The notes: generated from the letters alone by a model not told the origin. A stretch of DNA of 64,000 nt from Arachnia propionica (GCF_003859805.1 NZ_RQZG01000001.1:186001-250000), one strand, 5' to 3'. Shown: positions 51,351 through 61,029, numbered from the stretch's first letter. Program-made: numbers and translations.

Positions 51351-53363
51351 GTGTCCTCAATCGTCGTCATCCGTCCTGACTCGCGCGAGAGCGTGGAGTT
51401 GACGACGACCACCACCGGGCTCGACCTCTTCGGGGCGGACCGCAGCATCGTCGCCATGAAGGTGGACGGGGAACTCCAGGACCTGCAGCGGGAGCTGGGC
51501 GACGGCGCCGAGGTGGAGCCGGTGCCGGCAACGAGTGACGAGGGGCTCAGCATCATCCGACACTCGTGCGCCCATGTCACCGCTCAGGCCCTCCAGGCCC
51601 TCTTCGCAGAGGCGAGACTCGGGATCGGCCCGCCCATCGTCGACGGGTTCTACTACGACTTCGCCACCGCCCCGTTGACCCCGGAGGACCTGAGGGCGAT
51701 CGAGAGGCAGATGAGCCAGATCGTGCGCGAGAAACAACGTTTCGTACGCCGTGAGGTCTCCGACGAGGCCGCCCGTGACGAACTCGCCGCCGAGCCCTTC
51801 AAGCTCGAGCTCATCGCCGACAAGGGCGGGGCCTCGGCCGCCGACGGGTCGTCGGTGGAGGTGGGTGAGGGGCAGCTCACCATCTACGACAACGTCCGTC
51901 GCGACGGGTCGGTGGCGTGGCGGGACCTGTGCCGTGGTCCCCACGTGCCGCACACCGGGTACCTGCAGGCCTTCGCGCTGACCAAATCCAGCGCCGCATA
52001 CTGGCGCGGCGACCAGCGCAACGCCGGACTGCAGCGGGTCTACGGCACGGCATGGGCCACCAAGGAGGACCTCAAGGCCTACCTGACCCGGATGGCCGAG
52101 GCCGCCAAGCGTGACCACCGCAGGCTCGGTACCGAGCTGGACCTGTTCAGTTTCCCCGACGAGATCGGCTCCGGACTCGCCGTCTTCCACCCCAACGGTG
52201 CCATCGTGCGGATGGAGATGGAGGACTACTCCCGTCGCCAGCACGTCGCCGCGGGGTACCAGTTCGCGTACTCGCCGCACCTGACCAAGGCGTCGCTGTT
52301 CCAGACCTCGGGTCATCTCGACTGGTACGCCGATGGGATGTACCCGCCGATGCAGATGGACGAGGAGCGCGACGCCGAGGGCAATGTGCGCAAGCAGGGG
52401 CAGGACTACTACCTCAAGCCGATGAACTGCCCGATGCACAACCTCATCTTCCGTTCACGGGGCCGCTCCTACCGCGAGCTGCCGCTCAGGTTGTTCGAGT
52501 TCGGCACCGTCTACCGCAACGAGAGGTCAGGCGTGGTGCACGGGCTGACGCGGGCCCGCGGCTTCACCCAGGACGACGCCCACATCTACTGCACCCGGGA
52601 GCAGATGCACGACGAGCTGACCCGGTTGCTGACCTTCGTCCTCGACCTCCTGAAGGACTACGGTCTGGACGACTTCTACCTGGAGCTGTCGACGAAGAAC
52701 CCCGAGAAGTTCGTGGGCGATGACGAGGTGTGGGAGGAGGCCACCCGCGTGCTGGAGGAGGTGGCCACGGCCTCAGGTCTGGAGCTCGTGCCCGACCCGG
52801 GTGGTGCCGCCTTCTACGGCCCGAAGATCTCCGTCCAGGCGAAGGACGCGATCGGTCGTACCTGGCAGATGTCGACGATCCAGCTCGACTTCAACCTGCC
52901 CGAGCGTTTCGAGTTGGAGTACCAGGCGGCCGATGGCAGCCGCCAGCGTCCCGTCATGATCCACCGGGCCCTGTTCGGGTCGATCGAGCGGTTCTTCGGG
53001 GTGCTGACCGAGCACTACGCAGGCGCCTTCCCCGCCTGGCTGGCCCCCGTCCAGGTCCTGGGGGTGCCCGTCGCCGACGAGTTCAACGAACACCTGGAGG
53101 CTGTGGCGGCCCAGCTGCGTGCCCAAGGTGTCCGGGTCGAGCTCGATCTGTCCGACGACCGGTTCGGCAAGAAGATCCGCAACGCCTCGAGGTCCAAGGC
53201 CCCGTTCATCCTCATCGCCGGTGGGGAGGACCGTGACGCCGGTGCCGTGAGTTTCCGGTTCCGTGACGGCTCGCAGCTCAACGGTGTCCCTGTCGATCAG
53301 GCGGTGGAGCGGATCGTCGCGCACATCACCGAGCGACGCAACGAGGACCCGGGGGCCGAGTGA
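51351..53363 (+). CDS. thrS: Threonyl-tRNA synthetase
   Basis: 670 residues, class II synthetase. A TGS domain (1-60) is followed by the editing domain ([28 protein letters not shown]), the catalytic domain with [15 protein letters not shown] (zinc Cys), motif 2 [25 protein letters not shown] and motif 3 [15 protein letters not shown], and the anticodon-binding domain ([14 protein letters not shown]). The GTG at 51351 has AGGAAG 4 nt upstream, whereas the upstream in-frame start lacks one. The next gene overlaps by 4 bp (GTGA). Confidence 0.96.
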   Translation: MSSIVVIRPDSRESVELTTTTTGLDLFGADRSIVAMKVDGELQDLQRELGDGAEVEPVPATSDEGLSIIRHSCAHVTAQALQALFAEARLGIGPPIVDGFYYDFATAPLTPEDLRAIERQMSQIVREKQRFVRREVSDEAARDELAAEPFKLELIADKGGASAADGSSVEVGEGQLTIYDNVRRDGSVAWRDLCRGPHVPHTGYLQAFALTKSSAAYWRGDQRNAGLQRVYGTAWATKEDLKAYLTRMAEAAKRDHRRLGTELDLFSFPDEIGSGLAVFHPNGAIVRMEMEDYSRRQHVAAGYQFAYSPHLTKASLFQTSGHLDWYADGMYPPMQMDEERDAEGNVRKQGQDYYLKPMNCPMHNLIFRSRGRSYRELPLRLFEFGTVYRNERSGVVHGLTRARGFTQDDAHIYCTREQMHDELTRLLTFVLDLLKDYGLDDFYLELSTKNPEKFVGDDEVWEEATRVLEEVATASGLELVPDPGGAAFYGPKISVQAKDAIGRTWQMSTIQLDFNLPERFELEYQAADGSRQRPVMIHRALFGSIERFFGVLTEHYAGAFPAWLAPVQVLGVPVADEFNEHLEAVAAQLRAQGVRVELDLSDDRFGKKIRNASRSKAPFILIAGGEDRDAGAVSFRFRDGSQLNGVPVDQAVERIVAHITERRNEDPGAE

Positions 53364-53890
53364 GCGAGACCAGTGACGAGATGACCGGTGTCCCGGACGC
53401 CTTCCAGCGCCTGTGGACCCCGCACCGGATGGTCTACATCAGTGGGGAGGCCAAACCCAGGGATGAGTCCGAGTGCCCCTTCTGCACCGCACCGCGGAGG
53501 TCGGATGCGGAGGGCCTGATCGTCACCCGCGGTGAACACGCGTTCGTGGTGATGAACCTCTTCCCCTACTCGCCGGGGCATCTGCTGGTGTGCCCGTACC
53601 GGCACGTCAGTGGTTACGTGTCGGCCACACCGGAGGAGACCCGGGAGATCGCCGAACTGACCCAGCAGGCCATCGCGACACTGACCCGGGTCTCCCGCCC
53701 CGCAGGGTTCAACATCGGCATGAACCAGGGCGAGGTCGCGGGGGCCGGGATCGCCGCCCACCTCCACCAGCACGTCGTGCCTCGCTGGGGAGGCGACATG
53801 AACTTCATGCCGATCATCGCCCAGACCCGGGTGTTGCCACAGCTGCTGGGAGATGCCCGACAGCAGCTCGCGGAGGCCTGGTCGTCGTGA
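53360..53890 (+). CDS. HIT-domain nucleotide hydrolase (AP4A phosphorylase-like)
   Basis: 176 residues. The zinc-like Cys motif ECPFC begins it, and the histidine triad reads [12 protein letters not shown]. Members cleave AP4A or other dinucleotides. In mycobacteria and many actinobacteria thrS, a HIT gene and pgsA lie together; here pgsA is absent and a DUF881 gene follows directly. The GTG start overlaps thrS, and the stop overlaps the DUF881 GTG. Confidence 0.93.
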   Translation: MSETSDEMTGVPDAFQRLWTPHRMVYISGEAKPRDESECPFCTAPRRSDAEGLIVTRGEHAFVVMNLFPYSPGHLLVCPYRHVSGYVSATPEETREIAELTQQAIATLTRVSRPAGFNIGMNQGEVAGAGIAAHLHQHVVPRWGGDMNFMPIIAQTRVLPQLLGDARQQLAEAWSS

Positions 53891-54672
53891 CCGAGCCCCG
53901 GGGCAGGCGTCGTCTCGATGCCAGCATGAGCCTGCTCAGTGAGCTGGCCGACACTGCCCTCGAACCGGAGTACCGCACCACCGAGGCTCCACGGCGCGCC
54001 CCGTGGCACCTGGCGCTGGCCGTGATGCTGGCTGCGGCCCTCATCGTGATCGCGGTCATCAACACCACCACCTCGCGCTCCGACATCGCTGATGAGAGGG
54101 CCGATCTCATGGCACGGGTCAGGCAGGAGGAGGAGCGTCGTGACCGGTTGGCTGCCGAGGTGGCCCAGCTCGACGCGGAGAACGACCGGCTCCAGGACGC
54201 CTTGGTCTCGGACCCGGAGATCGCCGCAACCATTCAGCGGCTCGACCTGCTGATCGGCGGATCGGCGGTCCACGGGCCCGGGGTGGTGATCCGCGCCACC
54301 GATGCCCCGGCCCAGGCGGACAGCTCCCGAGGACTGATCTTCGACTCGGACCTCAGTCGTCTGGTCAATGGTCTCTGGGAGGCAGGTGCGGAGGCCATCG
54401 CCATCAACGGTCACCGCATCACGTCCTTGACCCCCATCCGCTCCGCAGGATCGGCGATCACCGTGGACTACGTCTCGATCAGTCCGCCCTACCGGATCGA
54501 GGCCATCGGGGATCCCGCGACGCTGCAGGCCCGGTTCGGCCAGACCGCGGGCGGGGCCTGGTGGCAGTACATCCATGACAACTACGGGATAGGCTTCGAG
54601 ATCAGCGCCTCACCCCAGGTGCTGGAGTTGCCCGCGGATCCCGCGATGGCGCTCAGGAACGCCGAGAGCTGA
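53887..54672 (+). CDS. DUF881 family membrane protein (first copy)
   Basis: 261 residues. A cytoplasmic N-terminus (about 45 residues) and one membrane helix (PWHLALAVMLAAALIVIAVINTT) are followed by a coiled coil (ARVRQEEERRDRLAAEVAQLDAENDRLQD) and an extracellular DUF881 domain with VHGPGVVIRATDAP and DLSRLVNGLWEAGAEAIAINGHRITSLTPIRSAG. The arrangement resembles Rv1823/Rv1825-type genes next to garA. Function unknown; it may shape envelope or division complexes. GTG start overlaps the HIT stop. Confidence 0.9.
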   Translation: MTEPRGRRRLDASMSLLSELADTALEPEYRTTEAPRRAPWHLALAVMLAAALIVIAVINTTTSRSDIADERADLMARVRQEEERRDRLAAEVAQLDAENDRLQDALVSDPEIAATIQRLDLLIGGSAVHGPGVVIRATDAPAQADSSRGLIFDSDLSRLVNGLWEAGAEAIAINGHRITSLTPIRSAGSAITVDYVSISPPYRIEAIGDPATLQARFGQTAGGAWWQYIHDNYGIGFEISASPQVLELPADPAMALRNAES

Positions 54673-54682
54673 AGGAGGAGAC

Positions 54683-55015
54683 ATGCTCGCTGTGCTGGGA
54701 CTGATCGCCGGGGTGGTCATCGGCCTGCTCGTGGAGCCGACCCTGCCGACGGTGCTGCAGCCCTATCTGCCGATCGCCATCGTCGCCGCGCTGGATGCCA
54801 TCCTCGGAGCCGCCAGGTCCTGGTTCGAAGGTGTCTTCTCCGACCGCGTGTTCGTGGTCTCCTTCCTCTCCAACGTCCTCATCGCCGGACTGATCGTCTT
54901 CATCGGTGACCAGATCGGGGTGGGATCCCAACTCTCGACCGGGGTCGTGGTGGTGCTGGGGATCCGTATCTTCAACAACGTCGCGGCCATCCGTCGGGCG
55001 GTGCTTCATGCCTGA
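54683..55015 (+). CDS. Small basic protein Sbp (DUF1290)
   Basis: 110 residues, three membrane helices. The pattern MLAVLGLIAGVVIGLLVEPTLPTVLQPYLPIAIVAALDAILGAARSWFEGVF is the family signature. In Gram-positive genomes it sits between DUF881 genes near division genes. AAGGAGGAG precedes the ATG. The next gene overlaps by 8 bp. Confidence 0.93.
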   Translation: MLAVLGLIAGVVIGLLVEPTLPTVLQPYLPIAIVAALDAILGAARSWFEGVFSDRVFVVSFLSNVLIAGLIVFIGDQIGVGSQLSTGVVVVLGIRIFNNVAAIRRAVLHA

Positions 55016-55745
55016 GGCCGTGGAGATCAGTGGGGGACGGAACTTCTGGCGTTCCTTCCTGCGGCCCGGGCGCGGCCAGTTGATCGTCGGTTCACTGCTG
55101 TGCATCACGGCGCTGCTCGTGGTGTGGACGCTGCGTTCGCAGGCGTCGCGTCCCGACTACTCCAACCTGCGTCGTGACGACCTGGTGCAGTTGCTGGACA
55201 ACCTCACCGCCGAGACCAGGAGGCTCGAGGGGGAGGCCCGCGAGCTCTCGACGACCCGCGACGAACTACGCTCCGGCGTCGCGGGGGCGCAGCAGGCCGA
55301 TGAGGAGGCCCAGCGCAGGATCGCGCGGTTGCAGATCATCGCGGGCACCGTTCCTGCGCACGGCCCCGGGATCCGCATCACCATCGAGGATCCGAGTTCC
55401 CAGGTCTCACCCGAGCTGCTGCTCGACGCCCTGGAGGAGATGAGGGATGCCGGGGGAGAGGTGATCGAGTTCAACGACAGCGTCCGGGTGGTCACCGGCA
55501 CCTGGATCGGACGCGACGACCAGGAGCGGATCGTCGTCGACGGCACCGTGATCACCACTCCGATCCACATCGACGTCATCGGTGATGCCGCCACGCTGGA
55601 GGCCGGGGCACGATTCCGCGGCGGGCTGGTGAGCCAGGTGGAGGGTGGCCGGGTGCAGGGCCGGGTCACGATCTCACAGGAGGTGGACCTGCAGATCACC
55701 TCCACGGTGACCCCTGAACAACCTCGATTCGCCAGGCCCAAGTGA
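55008..55745 (+). CDS. DUF881 family membrane protein (second copy)
   Basis: 245 residues. A membrane helix near residues 26-42 (IVGSLLCITALLVVWTL), a coiled coil and a DUF881 domain with PAHGPGIRITIEDP and LLDALEEMRDAGGEVIEFNDSVRVVTGTWIGRDD. It is paralogous to the first copy. The start overlaps the Sbp end, so the three genes are one unit. The tail is RFARPK. Confidence 0.9.
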   Translation: MPEAVEISGGRNFWRSFLRPGRGQLIVGSLLCITALLVVWTLRSQASRPDYSNLRRDDLVQLLDNLTAETRRLEGEARELSTTRDELRSGVAGAQQADEEAQRRIARLQIIAGTVPAHGPGIRITIEDPSSQVSPELLLDALEEMRDAGGEVIEFNDSVRVVTGTWIGRDDQERIVVDGTVITTPIHIDVIGDAATLEAGARFRGGLVSQVEGGRVQGRVTISQEVDLQITSTVTPEQPRFARPK

Positions 55746-55786
55746 CCAGACCCGCGGGGCGCGCACTTGTATATCTGTCGTGCCCC

Positions 55787-55792
55787 GATAGT
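55787..55792 (+). promoter_or_regulatory. -10 box for garA
   Basis: GATAGT, about 44 bp ahead of the garA ATG and followed by a strong Shine-Dalgarno (AGAGGAGGGGG). The -35 is weak. Confidence 0.4.
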
Positions 55793-55836
55793 CTTGGGTC
55801 TGCTGAGAAACAGCCAGAAAGAGGAGGGGGTAGGCG

Positions 55837-56283
55837 ATGTCGACCAACGCAGGCGACAACAGCGAGCTCACAGGGCCGGGCAACGACACCACCGGTGTGC
55901 TCGCAGTGCTCACCGACGAGCATCTTTCCATCGTCGGCGCTGGTCTTGCGGCCACCACGGGTGAGCTGGCCCCCGGTAACGCGTTGCTCATCGTGACGCG
56001 CGGTGGGGTCAAGGAGTCGCAGTTCCTGATCGACGCCGACAGGACCACGCTCGGGCGTCATCCGGAGTCAGATGTCTTCCTCGACGACATCACGGTCTCC
56101 CGCCACCACGCCCGGCTCGTGCGCGAGGAGGGACGACTGTCCGTGGAGGACCTGGGAAGCCTCAACGGCACCTACGTCAATCGGACTCTCATCGAGGGCC
56201 CGACACAGCTGCGTCACGGCGATGAGGTCCAGATCGGCAAGTATCGGGCCACGATCCTCATGAGCGAGTCCGGGCGGAGCTGA
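55837..56283 (+). CDS. garA: FHA-domain regulator GarA/OdhI
   Basis: 148 residues. The N-terminal phospho-acceptor region reads GNDTTGVLAVLTDEHLSIV (Thr18, Thr19), equivalent to the ETTSVF segment phosphorylated by PknB/PknG in mycobacteria. The FHA domain follows: TLGRHPESDVFLDDITVSRHHARLV and LGSLNGTYVN. Unphosphorylated GarA inhibits 2-oxoglutarate dehydrogenase and affects glutamate metabolism. The kinase that acts here is not in the window. ftsR starts at its stop (TGATG). Confidence 0.93.
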   Translation: MSTNAGDNSELTGPGNDTTGVLAVLTDEHLSIVGAGLAATTGELAPGNALLIVTRGGVKESQFLIDADRTTLGRHPESDVFLDDITVSRHHARLVREEGRLSVEDLGSLNGTYVNRTLIEGPTQLRHGDEVQIGKYRATILMSESGRS

Positions 56284-56960
56284 TGCCGAGCGCACCGCGC
56301 ACGATCGGGCAGGTGCTGGACGCCATCCGCGGGGAGTTCCCCGACATCTCCGTCTCCAAACTTCGCTATCTGGAGTCGGAGGGATTGATCTCGCCGGAAC
56401 GGGATCACCCGTCCGGCTATCGACGTTTCCAGCAGCAGGATGTCGACCGACTGCTCTTCGTGCTGCGTGCGCAACGGGACCGTTACCTCCCACTCAAGGT
56501 GATCCGGGAGCACCTCGACGCGATGGATCGGGGTGAACCGATCCCCGAGGAGGCCGAGGCCACACCGGTGGCGGACCCGACCCCACCTCCGCCACAGCCT
56601 CCCCGGCAGAAGAACCAGCTGTTCACCCGGCGCCAACTGATGGCGGAGTCCGGCCTCGGGGAGGCGGCCATGATCGAGCTGGAACGGCTGAAACTGGTGA
56701 CCCACCGCCGTGGCACCCAGGTCTACGGCAGGGAGTCGCTCGGGGTTGCGATGGCGGCGAAAAGGTTGGCCGACATCGGCGTGGACATCCGGCAACTGCG
56801 GGCGATCCAGCAGGCCGCTGCGACGGAGGCCGCCCTCGTCGAACAGGTGTTGGGCCAGTTCCGCCGTCGCTCAGGTGTGCCTGCCGAAGTGCGCGCAGAG
56901 GTGTTCCGGACCGTGATCGGGGCCCACAGCTCACTCATGATGCAACAACTGATGAACTGA
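56283..56960 (+). CDS. ftsR: MerR-like regulator FtsR
   Basis: 225 residues. The MerR-type HTH covers TIGQVLDAIRGEFPDISVSKLRYLESEGLISPERDHPSGYRRFQQQDVDRLLFVLRAQRD (about 7-66), with a linker rich in Pro and a second helical domain (TRRQLMAESGLGEAAMIELERLKLVTHRRGTQVYGRESLGVAM). In corynebacteria FtsR controls ftsZ; the same gene is Rv1828. It lies directly after garA, as in mycobacteria. Confidence 0.93.
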   Translation: MPSAPRTIGQVLDAIRGEFPDISVSKLRYLESEGLISPERDHPSGYRRFQQQDVDRLLFVLRAQRDRYLPLKVIREHLDAMDRGEPIPEEAEATPVADPTPPPPQPPRQKNQLFTRRQLMAESGLGEAAMIELERLKLVTHRRGTQVYGRESLGVAMAAKRLADIGVDIRQLRAIQQAAATEAALVEQVLGQFRRRSGVPAEVRAEVFRTVIGAHSSLMMQQLMN

Positions 56961-56976
56961 CGAACCGGGAGAAGCC

Positions 56977-57456
56977 ATGGCCGAGCTCGTTGTCGAGGGG
57001 ATCCGCATGATCGATGATTCCCCGGTGCTGCTCCTTCGCGAACGCGACGGGGACCGGATCCTGCCCATCTGGATCGCGACGGTCGACGCGGCCGCCATCG
57101 CGGTGGCCCTCGACGGTGACGTGCTGGGACGCCCCCTGACCCATGACCTGCTGGCCCAGACCCTCGACCTGTTGGCAGGGGGGAGACCCCCCGTGCTCAC
57201 GATCAGTGCCGTCGAGGACGGTGTCTTCCTCGCCGAGATCACGGTGGCGGGGCAGAGCCTGGACGCCCGCCCCAGCGATCTCGTCGCAGTTGCCGTGCGT
57301 CGCGGCTGGGACATCGAATGCCCCGCTAGACTCTTGGACGAGGTCGGTGTGGTCGGGGAACCCGACTCGGGCGACGAGGTGGAACGGTTCCGCGAGTTCC
57401 TTGACCAGGTGGAGCCGGATGACTTCTCCCCACCCCCCGGCCAGGACCAACCTTGA
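56977..57456 (+). CDS. DUF151 family (bifunctional nuclease-type) protein
   Basis: 159 residues. The family signature is RILPIWIATVDAAAIAVALDG, PLTHDLLAQTLDLL, with VFLAEITV and LDARPSDLVAVAVRRG. Plant members have nuclease activity, but most bacterial ones are untested. The gene matches Rv1829, between ftsR and resR homologues. The acidic C-terminal tail from about 125 is variable. Confidence 0.93.
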   Translation: MAELVVEGIRMIDDSPVLLLRERDGDRILPIWIATVDAAAIAVALDGDVLGRPLTHDLLAQTLDLLAGGRPPVLTISAVEDGVFLAEITVAGQSLDARPSDLVAVAVRRGWDIECPARLLDEVGVVGEPDSGDEVERFREFLDQVEPDDFSPPPGQDQP

Positions 57457-57483
57457 AGCTCGACTGGAGGGTTCCCTCTCCAG

Positions 57484-57502
57484 CACGCCCGTCACGGGCG
57501 TG
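57484..57502 (+). terminator. Hairpin after the DUF151 gene
   Basis: CACGCCCG-tca-CGGGCGTG, 8-bp arms, 28 bp after the DUF151 stop. It has few T residues but likely terminates or attenuates before the resR promoter. Confidence 0.55.
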
Positions 57503-57505
57503 TCG

Positions 57506-57534
57506 TTGACCGGCCGGGATCCGGCGGGTTAGCG
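57506..57534 (+). promoter_or_regulatory. Promoter for the MerR-type gene resR
   Basis: TTGACC (57506-57511), 17-bp spacer, TTAGCG (57529-57534); start codon 47 bp downstream. Optimal spacing supports the call. Confidence 0.55.
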
Positions 57535-57580
57535 TCGATGTGCCGCGACGGGCGGTGACCTACGACCAACAGGATGAGAA

Positions 57581-58138
57581 GTGGCTGACATGGCATCCAA
57601 GCAGGACTCACTGCAAGAGACCCTCTTCGAGGGAGACTTCGCCCCGGTCGCCAAGGACCTCGGATTCCGCGGGCCGATCGCTCACCGCGTGGCCGGGATC
57701 ACCTACCGCCAACTCGACTACTGGGCCCGCACCGGGCTGGTCGTTCCCGAACTGAGGGATGCCAAGGGCTCCGGATCCCAGAGGCTGTACTCCTTCCGCG
57801 ACATCCTGTTGCTGCGTGTCGTCAAACGATTCCTCGACGTCGGCATCTCGCTCCAGCAGATCCGGGTGGCCATTGACCACCTGCGGGCGCGTGGGGTGGA
57901 GGACATCACGGAGATCACGCTGGTCAGCGACGGATTCAGCGTCTACGAGTGCACCAGTGCCAATGAACTGTTCGACCTGACCCGAGGGGGACAGGGCATG
58001 TTCCTGATCTCGGTGGCCAGCGTGTGGCACGAGATCGAGGGAACGCTGAACGACCTGCCGAAGGAGAGGGTCACCGAGGCGTCGATGGATCACCCCGGTG
58101 ATGAGCTCGCCTCCCGGCGTCGGGCCAAGGCCGTATGA
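57581..58138 (+). CDS. MerR-family regulator, Rv1830/ResR-like
   Basis: 185 residues. The HTH is in GFRGPIAHRVAGITYRQLDYWARTGLVVPELRDAKGSGSQRLYSFRDILLLRVVKRFLDVGISLQQIR (about 29-95), nearly identical in plan to Rv1830, a regulator of growth and antibiotic recovery in mycobacteria. A C-terminal sensing part follows (FSVYECTSANELFDLTRGGQGMF). GTG at 57581 is used; ATG at 57590 is possible. The stop overlaps the YihY start. Confidence 0.9.
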   Translation: MADMASKQDSLQETLFEGDFAPVAKDLGFRGPIAHRVAGITYRQLDYWARTGLVVPELRDAKGSGSQRLYSFRDILLLRVVKRFLDVGISLQQIRVAIDHLRARGVEDITEITLVSDGFSVYECTSANELFDLTRGGQGMFLISVASVWHEIEGTLNDLPKERVTEASMDHPGDELASRRRAKAV

Positions 58139-59280
58139 AGAAACTGCTCCGGCACCCGGTGATCAGGAAACTGCTGGCGGCCTGGGAACGCTACGGTCAG
58201 CGTCACGGGGCACAGCATGCCGCTGCCATCACCTACTTCTCGGTGCTCACCGTCATCCCGGTGCTCATGCTCTTCGGGGCCGTGACCGGCTTCATCCTCA
58301 CCGTGGTGCGGCCCGACTGGCTCGACGTGGTCCGGTCCACCGTCTCGGACGTGCTGGGCTCCTCGGCGATGTCCGCACAGGTCATCGGCACCCTGGACAC
58401 CGCGTTGGCCAGTTGGCGTGGTCTGGGCCTGACCGCTTTGCTGACCGCTTCGTACACCGGCTCCGGCTGGATCGGGAACCTTCGCATCGGTTTCTGCGCC
58501 ATGATGCGGGCCGAGGAGGCGGAGAGCCAGCTGCAGCAGCAGAACTTCCTCACGGCACTGCTGCGGAATCTGGTGGTGTTCTTCGGACTTCTGCTGTGTC
58601 TGTTGCTGGCCCTGGCCACCACGATCATCGGTACCGCGTTCGCCGACCAGTTGGGACTCCTCGGTGGGCTGGCCAGGCTGCTGCTCACCGTGCTGGTGAG
58701 TTGGATCATGTTCGCCTTCCTGTTCATCACCCTGCCCGAGGAGCGGTTGCCGCTTCGGTTCTGGGCCACAGGGGCGCTCGGTGGTGCGGTCCTGGTGACC
58801 GTGCTGCACCAGTTCGCCGGTCTGGTGCTGGGGGCCTTCTCCAGGAATCCGACGGCAGCGGTGTTCGGCAACGTCATCGCGATCATGCTGGTGCTCAACC
58901 TGGTCGCGATGATCATGTTGCTGACCTCCGCCTGGACCGGGGTACGCCATGACTGGTCCGGTGAGGAGGCCCCCGACACCGAGCAGATCGAGGACGGGAC
59001 CACGCAGGAGGTCGCGATGGCCGTCCCCGAGGTGCGGAGCTGGGCCGAGAAACGGCGTCGGGAACGTCTTGCCGCCACCCTCGGCGCCGATGAGCTGCGC
59101 ATCGAGAACTTCGATCCGACCCGGGTGCCGCAGGCCGATGCGGAGCAGCAGGTGCCTGAGACGGTCGCCGCCCGGGGCGTCCGGATCGGGATGAGGCTGG
59201 GCTACGGTGTGGGAGCGGCCACGGGGCTCGGCATCGGAGCCCTCGTGGCCGCCTTCCTCGGCTGGCTGCGACGCCGTTGA
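58135..59280 (+). CDS. YihY/BrkB family membrane protein
   Basis: 381 residues. The first 45 residues include the family entry HPVIRKLLAAWERYGQRHGAQHAAAITYFSVLTVIPVLML. About six membrane helices follow to residue 270, then a charged cytoplasmic tail (EEAPDTEQIEDGTTQEVAMAV, KRRRERLAATLGADELRIENFD) ending in a last helix. The function is poorly known; earlier annotations as RNase BN are wrong. The ATG overlaps the MerR gene stop (ATGA). Confidence 0.9.
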   Translation: MKKLLRHPVIRKLLAAWERYGQRHGAQHAAAITYFSVLTVIPVLMLFGAVTGFILTVVRPDWLDVVRSTVSDVLGSSAMSAQVIGTLDTALASWRGLGLTALLTASYTGSGWIGNLRIGFCAMMRAEEAESQLQQQNFLTALLRNLVVFFGLLLCLLLALATTIIGTAFADQLGLLGGLARLLLTVLVSWIMFAFLFITLPEERLPLRFWATGALGGAVLVTVLHQFAGLVLGAFSRNPTAAVFGNVIAIMLVLNLVAMIMLLTSAWTGVRHDWSGEEAPDTEQIEDGTTQEVAMAVPEVRSWAEKRRRERLAATLGADELRIENFDPTRVPQADAEQQVPETVAARGVRIGMRLGYGVGAATGLGIGALVAAFLGWLRRR

Positions 59281-60498
59281 TCAGTGCTCGGCCGACACCG
59301 GGGCGGGCTGCCCGATGGCAGCGAGCATCTCGGTGTACCACGGCAGGGTGATGTCGAACGGCTTGCCACCCTTGATGCGTTCGAAGGCGATGGCGGTCAG
59401 TTCGTCACCGTTCTCCTCGTCCTGTCCGATGACACCGGGACGGCCCGCCAGGGCACAGTCGACGGCGAGGTCGGTGCACTGCTTGATGAGCGCCAGATCG
59501 GCCTCGTTGGCCGCGGCGGAACGCGAGAAGTAACCGGACTTCTGGATCATGACCTTCTCGGCCCCGAGCTTCTCGGCGAACTTGTCCCCGAACCACTTGC
59601 CGGGGTTGATCCTGTCGAGCTTGACGTGCCCGAACGGATCGCGTGGCACCTCCTCGCCCGCAGCCTCCATCTCGGCGACGATCGCGTCCAGACCGGCTCC
59701 CTCGGACAGGAAGATCGTCACGTTGCCGATCTCATCCATGACCTTCTTCAGCCGCTCAGCCTCGGAGTTGATGTCGATGACGGCCTCCGGCACGTAGACG
59801 GCGTGGACGTCCCAGGCCTCACGTGACAGCCCGATCTCCGGCAGCCACTCCTGGCCGTCGAGCCACGAGCGGTACTCGGCGGCGGTGGCGGCGGTCAGCC
59901 AGCCGCAGTGGCGCCCCATCACCTCGTGCACGATGAGCATCCGGGAACCGGAGTTGTGCTCGGCGACGATGTTCCTGGCGAAGATCGCGCCCTGCTCGGC
60001 GGCGGTCCAGGCCCCCAGCGACTGACGGATCGGGATCACGTCGTTGTCGATGGTCTTCGGCAGGCCGACGACCGTCAGTGGGTAGTCGTTGGTGGCCAGG
60101 AAGGCCGCGAGATCTGCCGCGGTGGTGTTGGTGTCGTCACCACCGATGGTGTGCAGGACGTCCACCCCGTCCTCGACGAGGCGATCGGCGGCGACCTTCA
60201 GCGGGTCGGCCCCCTCGGCGACGAGACCGCGCTTGACCAGGTCCTTCACGTTGGTCAGCTTCACGCGGGAGTTGCCGACGGGGGAGCCGCCGAACAGGTG
60301 CAGCAGACCGGCCTTGGCACGAACCTTCTCGTCCACCACGAGGTAGTCGCCCTGCAACAGGCCCTGGTAGCCGTGACGGTAGGCGATGATCTCCACCTCG
60401 GGAGCCACCTCGGTGTAGCGCTGGATGAGGCCGCCGATGGCCGACGACAGGCACGGGGCGAACCCGCCGGCCGTGAGAATGGCTACCTTCTTGACCAT
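59281..60498 (-). CDS. pfp: Pyrophosphate-dependent fructose-6-phosphate 1-phosphotransferase
   Basis: 405 residues. It makes fructose-1,6-bisphosphate with pyrophosphate rather than ATP, reversibly, as in propionibacteria. The signature residues are GGDDTNTTAADLAAFL (Asp in GGDD sets PPi specificity), PKTIDNDVIPIRQSLGAWTA with catalytic Asp, MGRHCGWLTA, and IQKSGYFSRSAAANEADL. It tracks my memory of the P. freudenreichii enzyme over its whole length. AAAGGA precedes the ATG. It is divergent from the TadE-like pair. Confidence 0.96.
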   Translation of the reverse strand: MVKKVAILTAGGFAPCLSSAIGGLIQRYTEVAPEVEIIAYRHGYQGLLQGDYLVVDEKVRAKAGLLHLFGGSPVGNSRVKLTNVKDLVKRGLVAEGADPLKVAADRLVEDGVDVLHTIGGDDTNTTAADLAAFLATNDYPLTVVGLPKTIDNDVIPIRQSLGAWTAAEQGAIFARNIVAEHNSGSRMLIVHEVMGRHCGWLTAATAAEYRSWLDGQEWLPEIGLSREAWDVHAVYVPEAVIDINSEAERLKKVMDEIGNVTIFLSEGAGLDAIVAEMEAAGEEVPRDPFGHVKLDRINPGKWFGDKFAEKLGAEKVMIQKSGYFSRSAAANEADLALIKQCTDLAVDCALAGRPGVIGQDEENGDELTAIAFERIKGGKPFDITLPWYTEMLAAIGQPAPVSAEH

Positions 60499-60582
60499 GA
60501 ACAGTCCTTTCGAACGTGAGTTTTCCCCTTAGCCTATCGTCGCTGTGGCGTCCGGCCCCGTTCGGTGGCAGGATCATCTCTC

Positions 60583-61029
60583 GTGAGGATCAAACGACCT
60601 CGACGTGGAGGTCCGGAGCGTGGGCTCGCGACGGCGGTGGAGGCCGCACTCGTGGTGCCGGTCCTGATGTTGCTCATCGGTCTGGTGGTGGTGCTCGCCG
60701 GGCGCGCCCTGGCCCAGCAGAGTGTCGCGGGGGCCGCCTTCTCCGCGGCCCGGGCGGCTTCCCTGGAGAGAAACCCCGGGGCGGCGGAGAGAGCGGGGCA
60801 GGCAGCGGCCGAGGTGGATCTCGGCACCTCCAGGGTCCACTGCCGAGCAGTCACGGTCACCGTCGATGCCTCCCGCATCAATGCACCGGCAGGCTCCGAG
60901 GCCTTCGTCACCACCACGGTGACCTGCCAGGCGGTCTTTCCGATCTCACTGCCCGGACTCCCGGAGCACATGACGCTCCGCGGACATGGCCGCGCTCCCG
61001 TCGACACCTATCGGAGCAGTGATGAGTGA
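60583..61029 (+). CDS. TadE-like pseudopilin protein (first)
   Basis: 148 residues. A basic head (RIKRPRRGGPERGLATAVEAALVVP) leads a single hydrophobic helix (about 22-40, VLMLLIGLVVVLAGRALA) as in TadE/TadG-like pilin or secretion components. The remaining part is secreted and has two cysteines. No tadA-C, cpaA or prepilin peptidase gene is in the window. The GTG at 60583 is the start, and the next gene overlaps by 8 bp. Confidence 0.75.
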   Translation: MRIKRPRRGGPERGLATAVEAALVVPVLMLLIGLVVVLAGRALAQQSVAGAAFSAARAASLERNPGAAERAGQAAAEVDLGTSRVHCRAVTVTVDASRINAPAGSEAFVTTTVTCQAVFPISLPGLPEHMTLRGHGRAPVDTYRSSDE

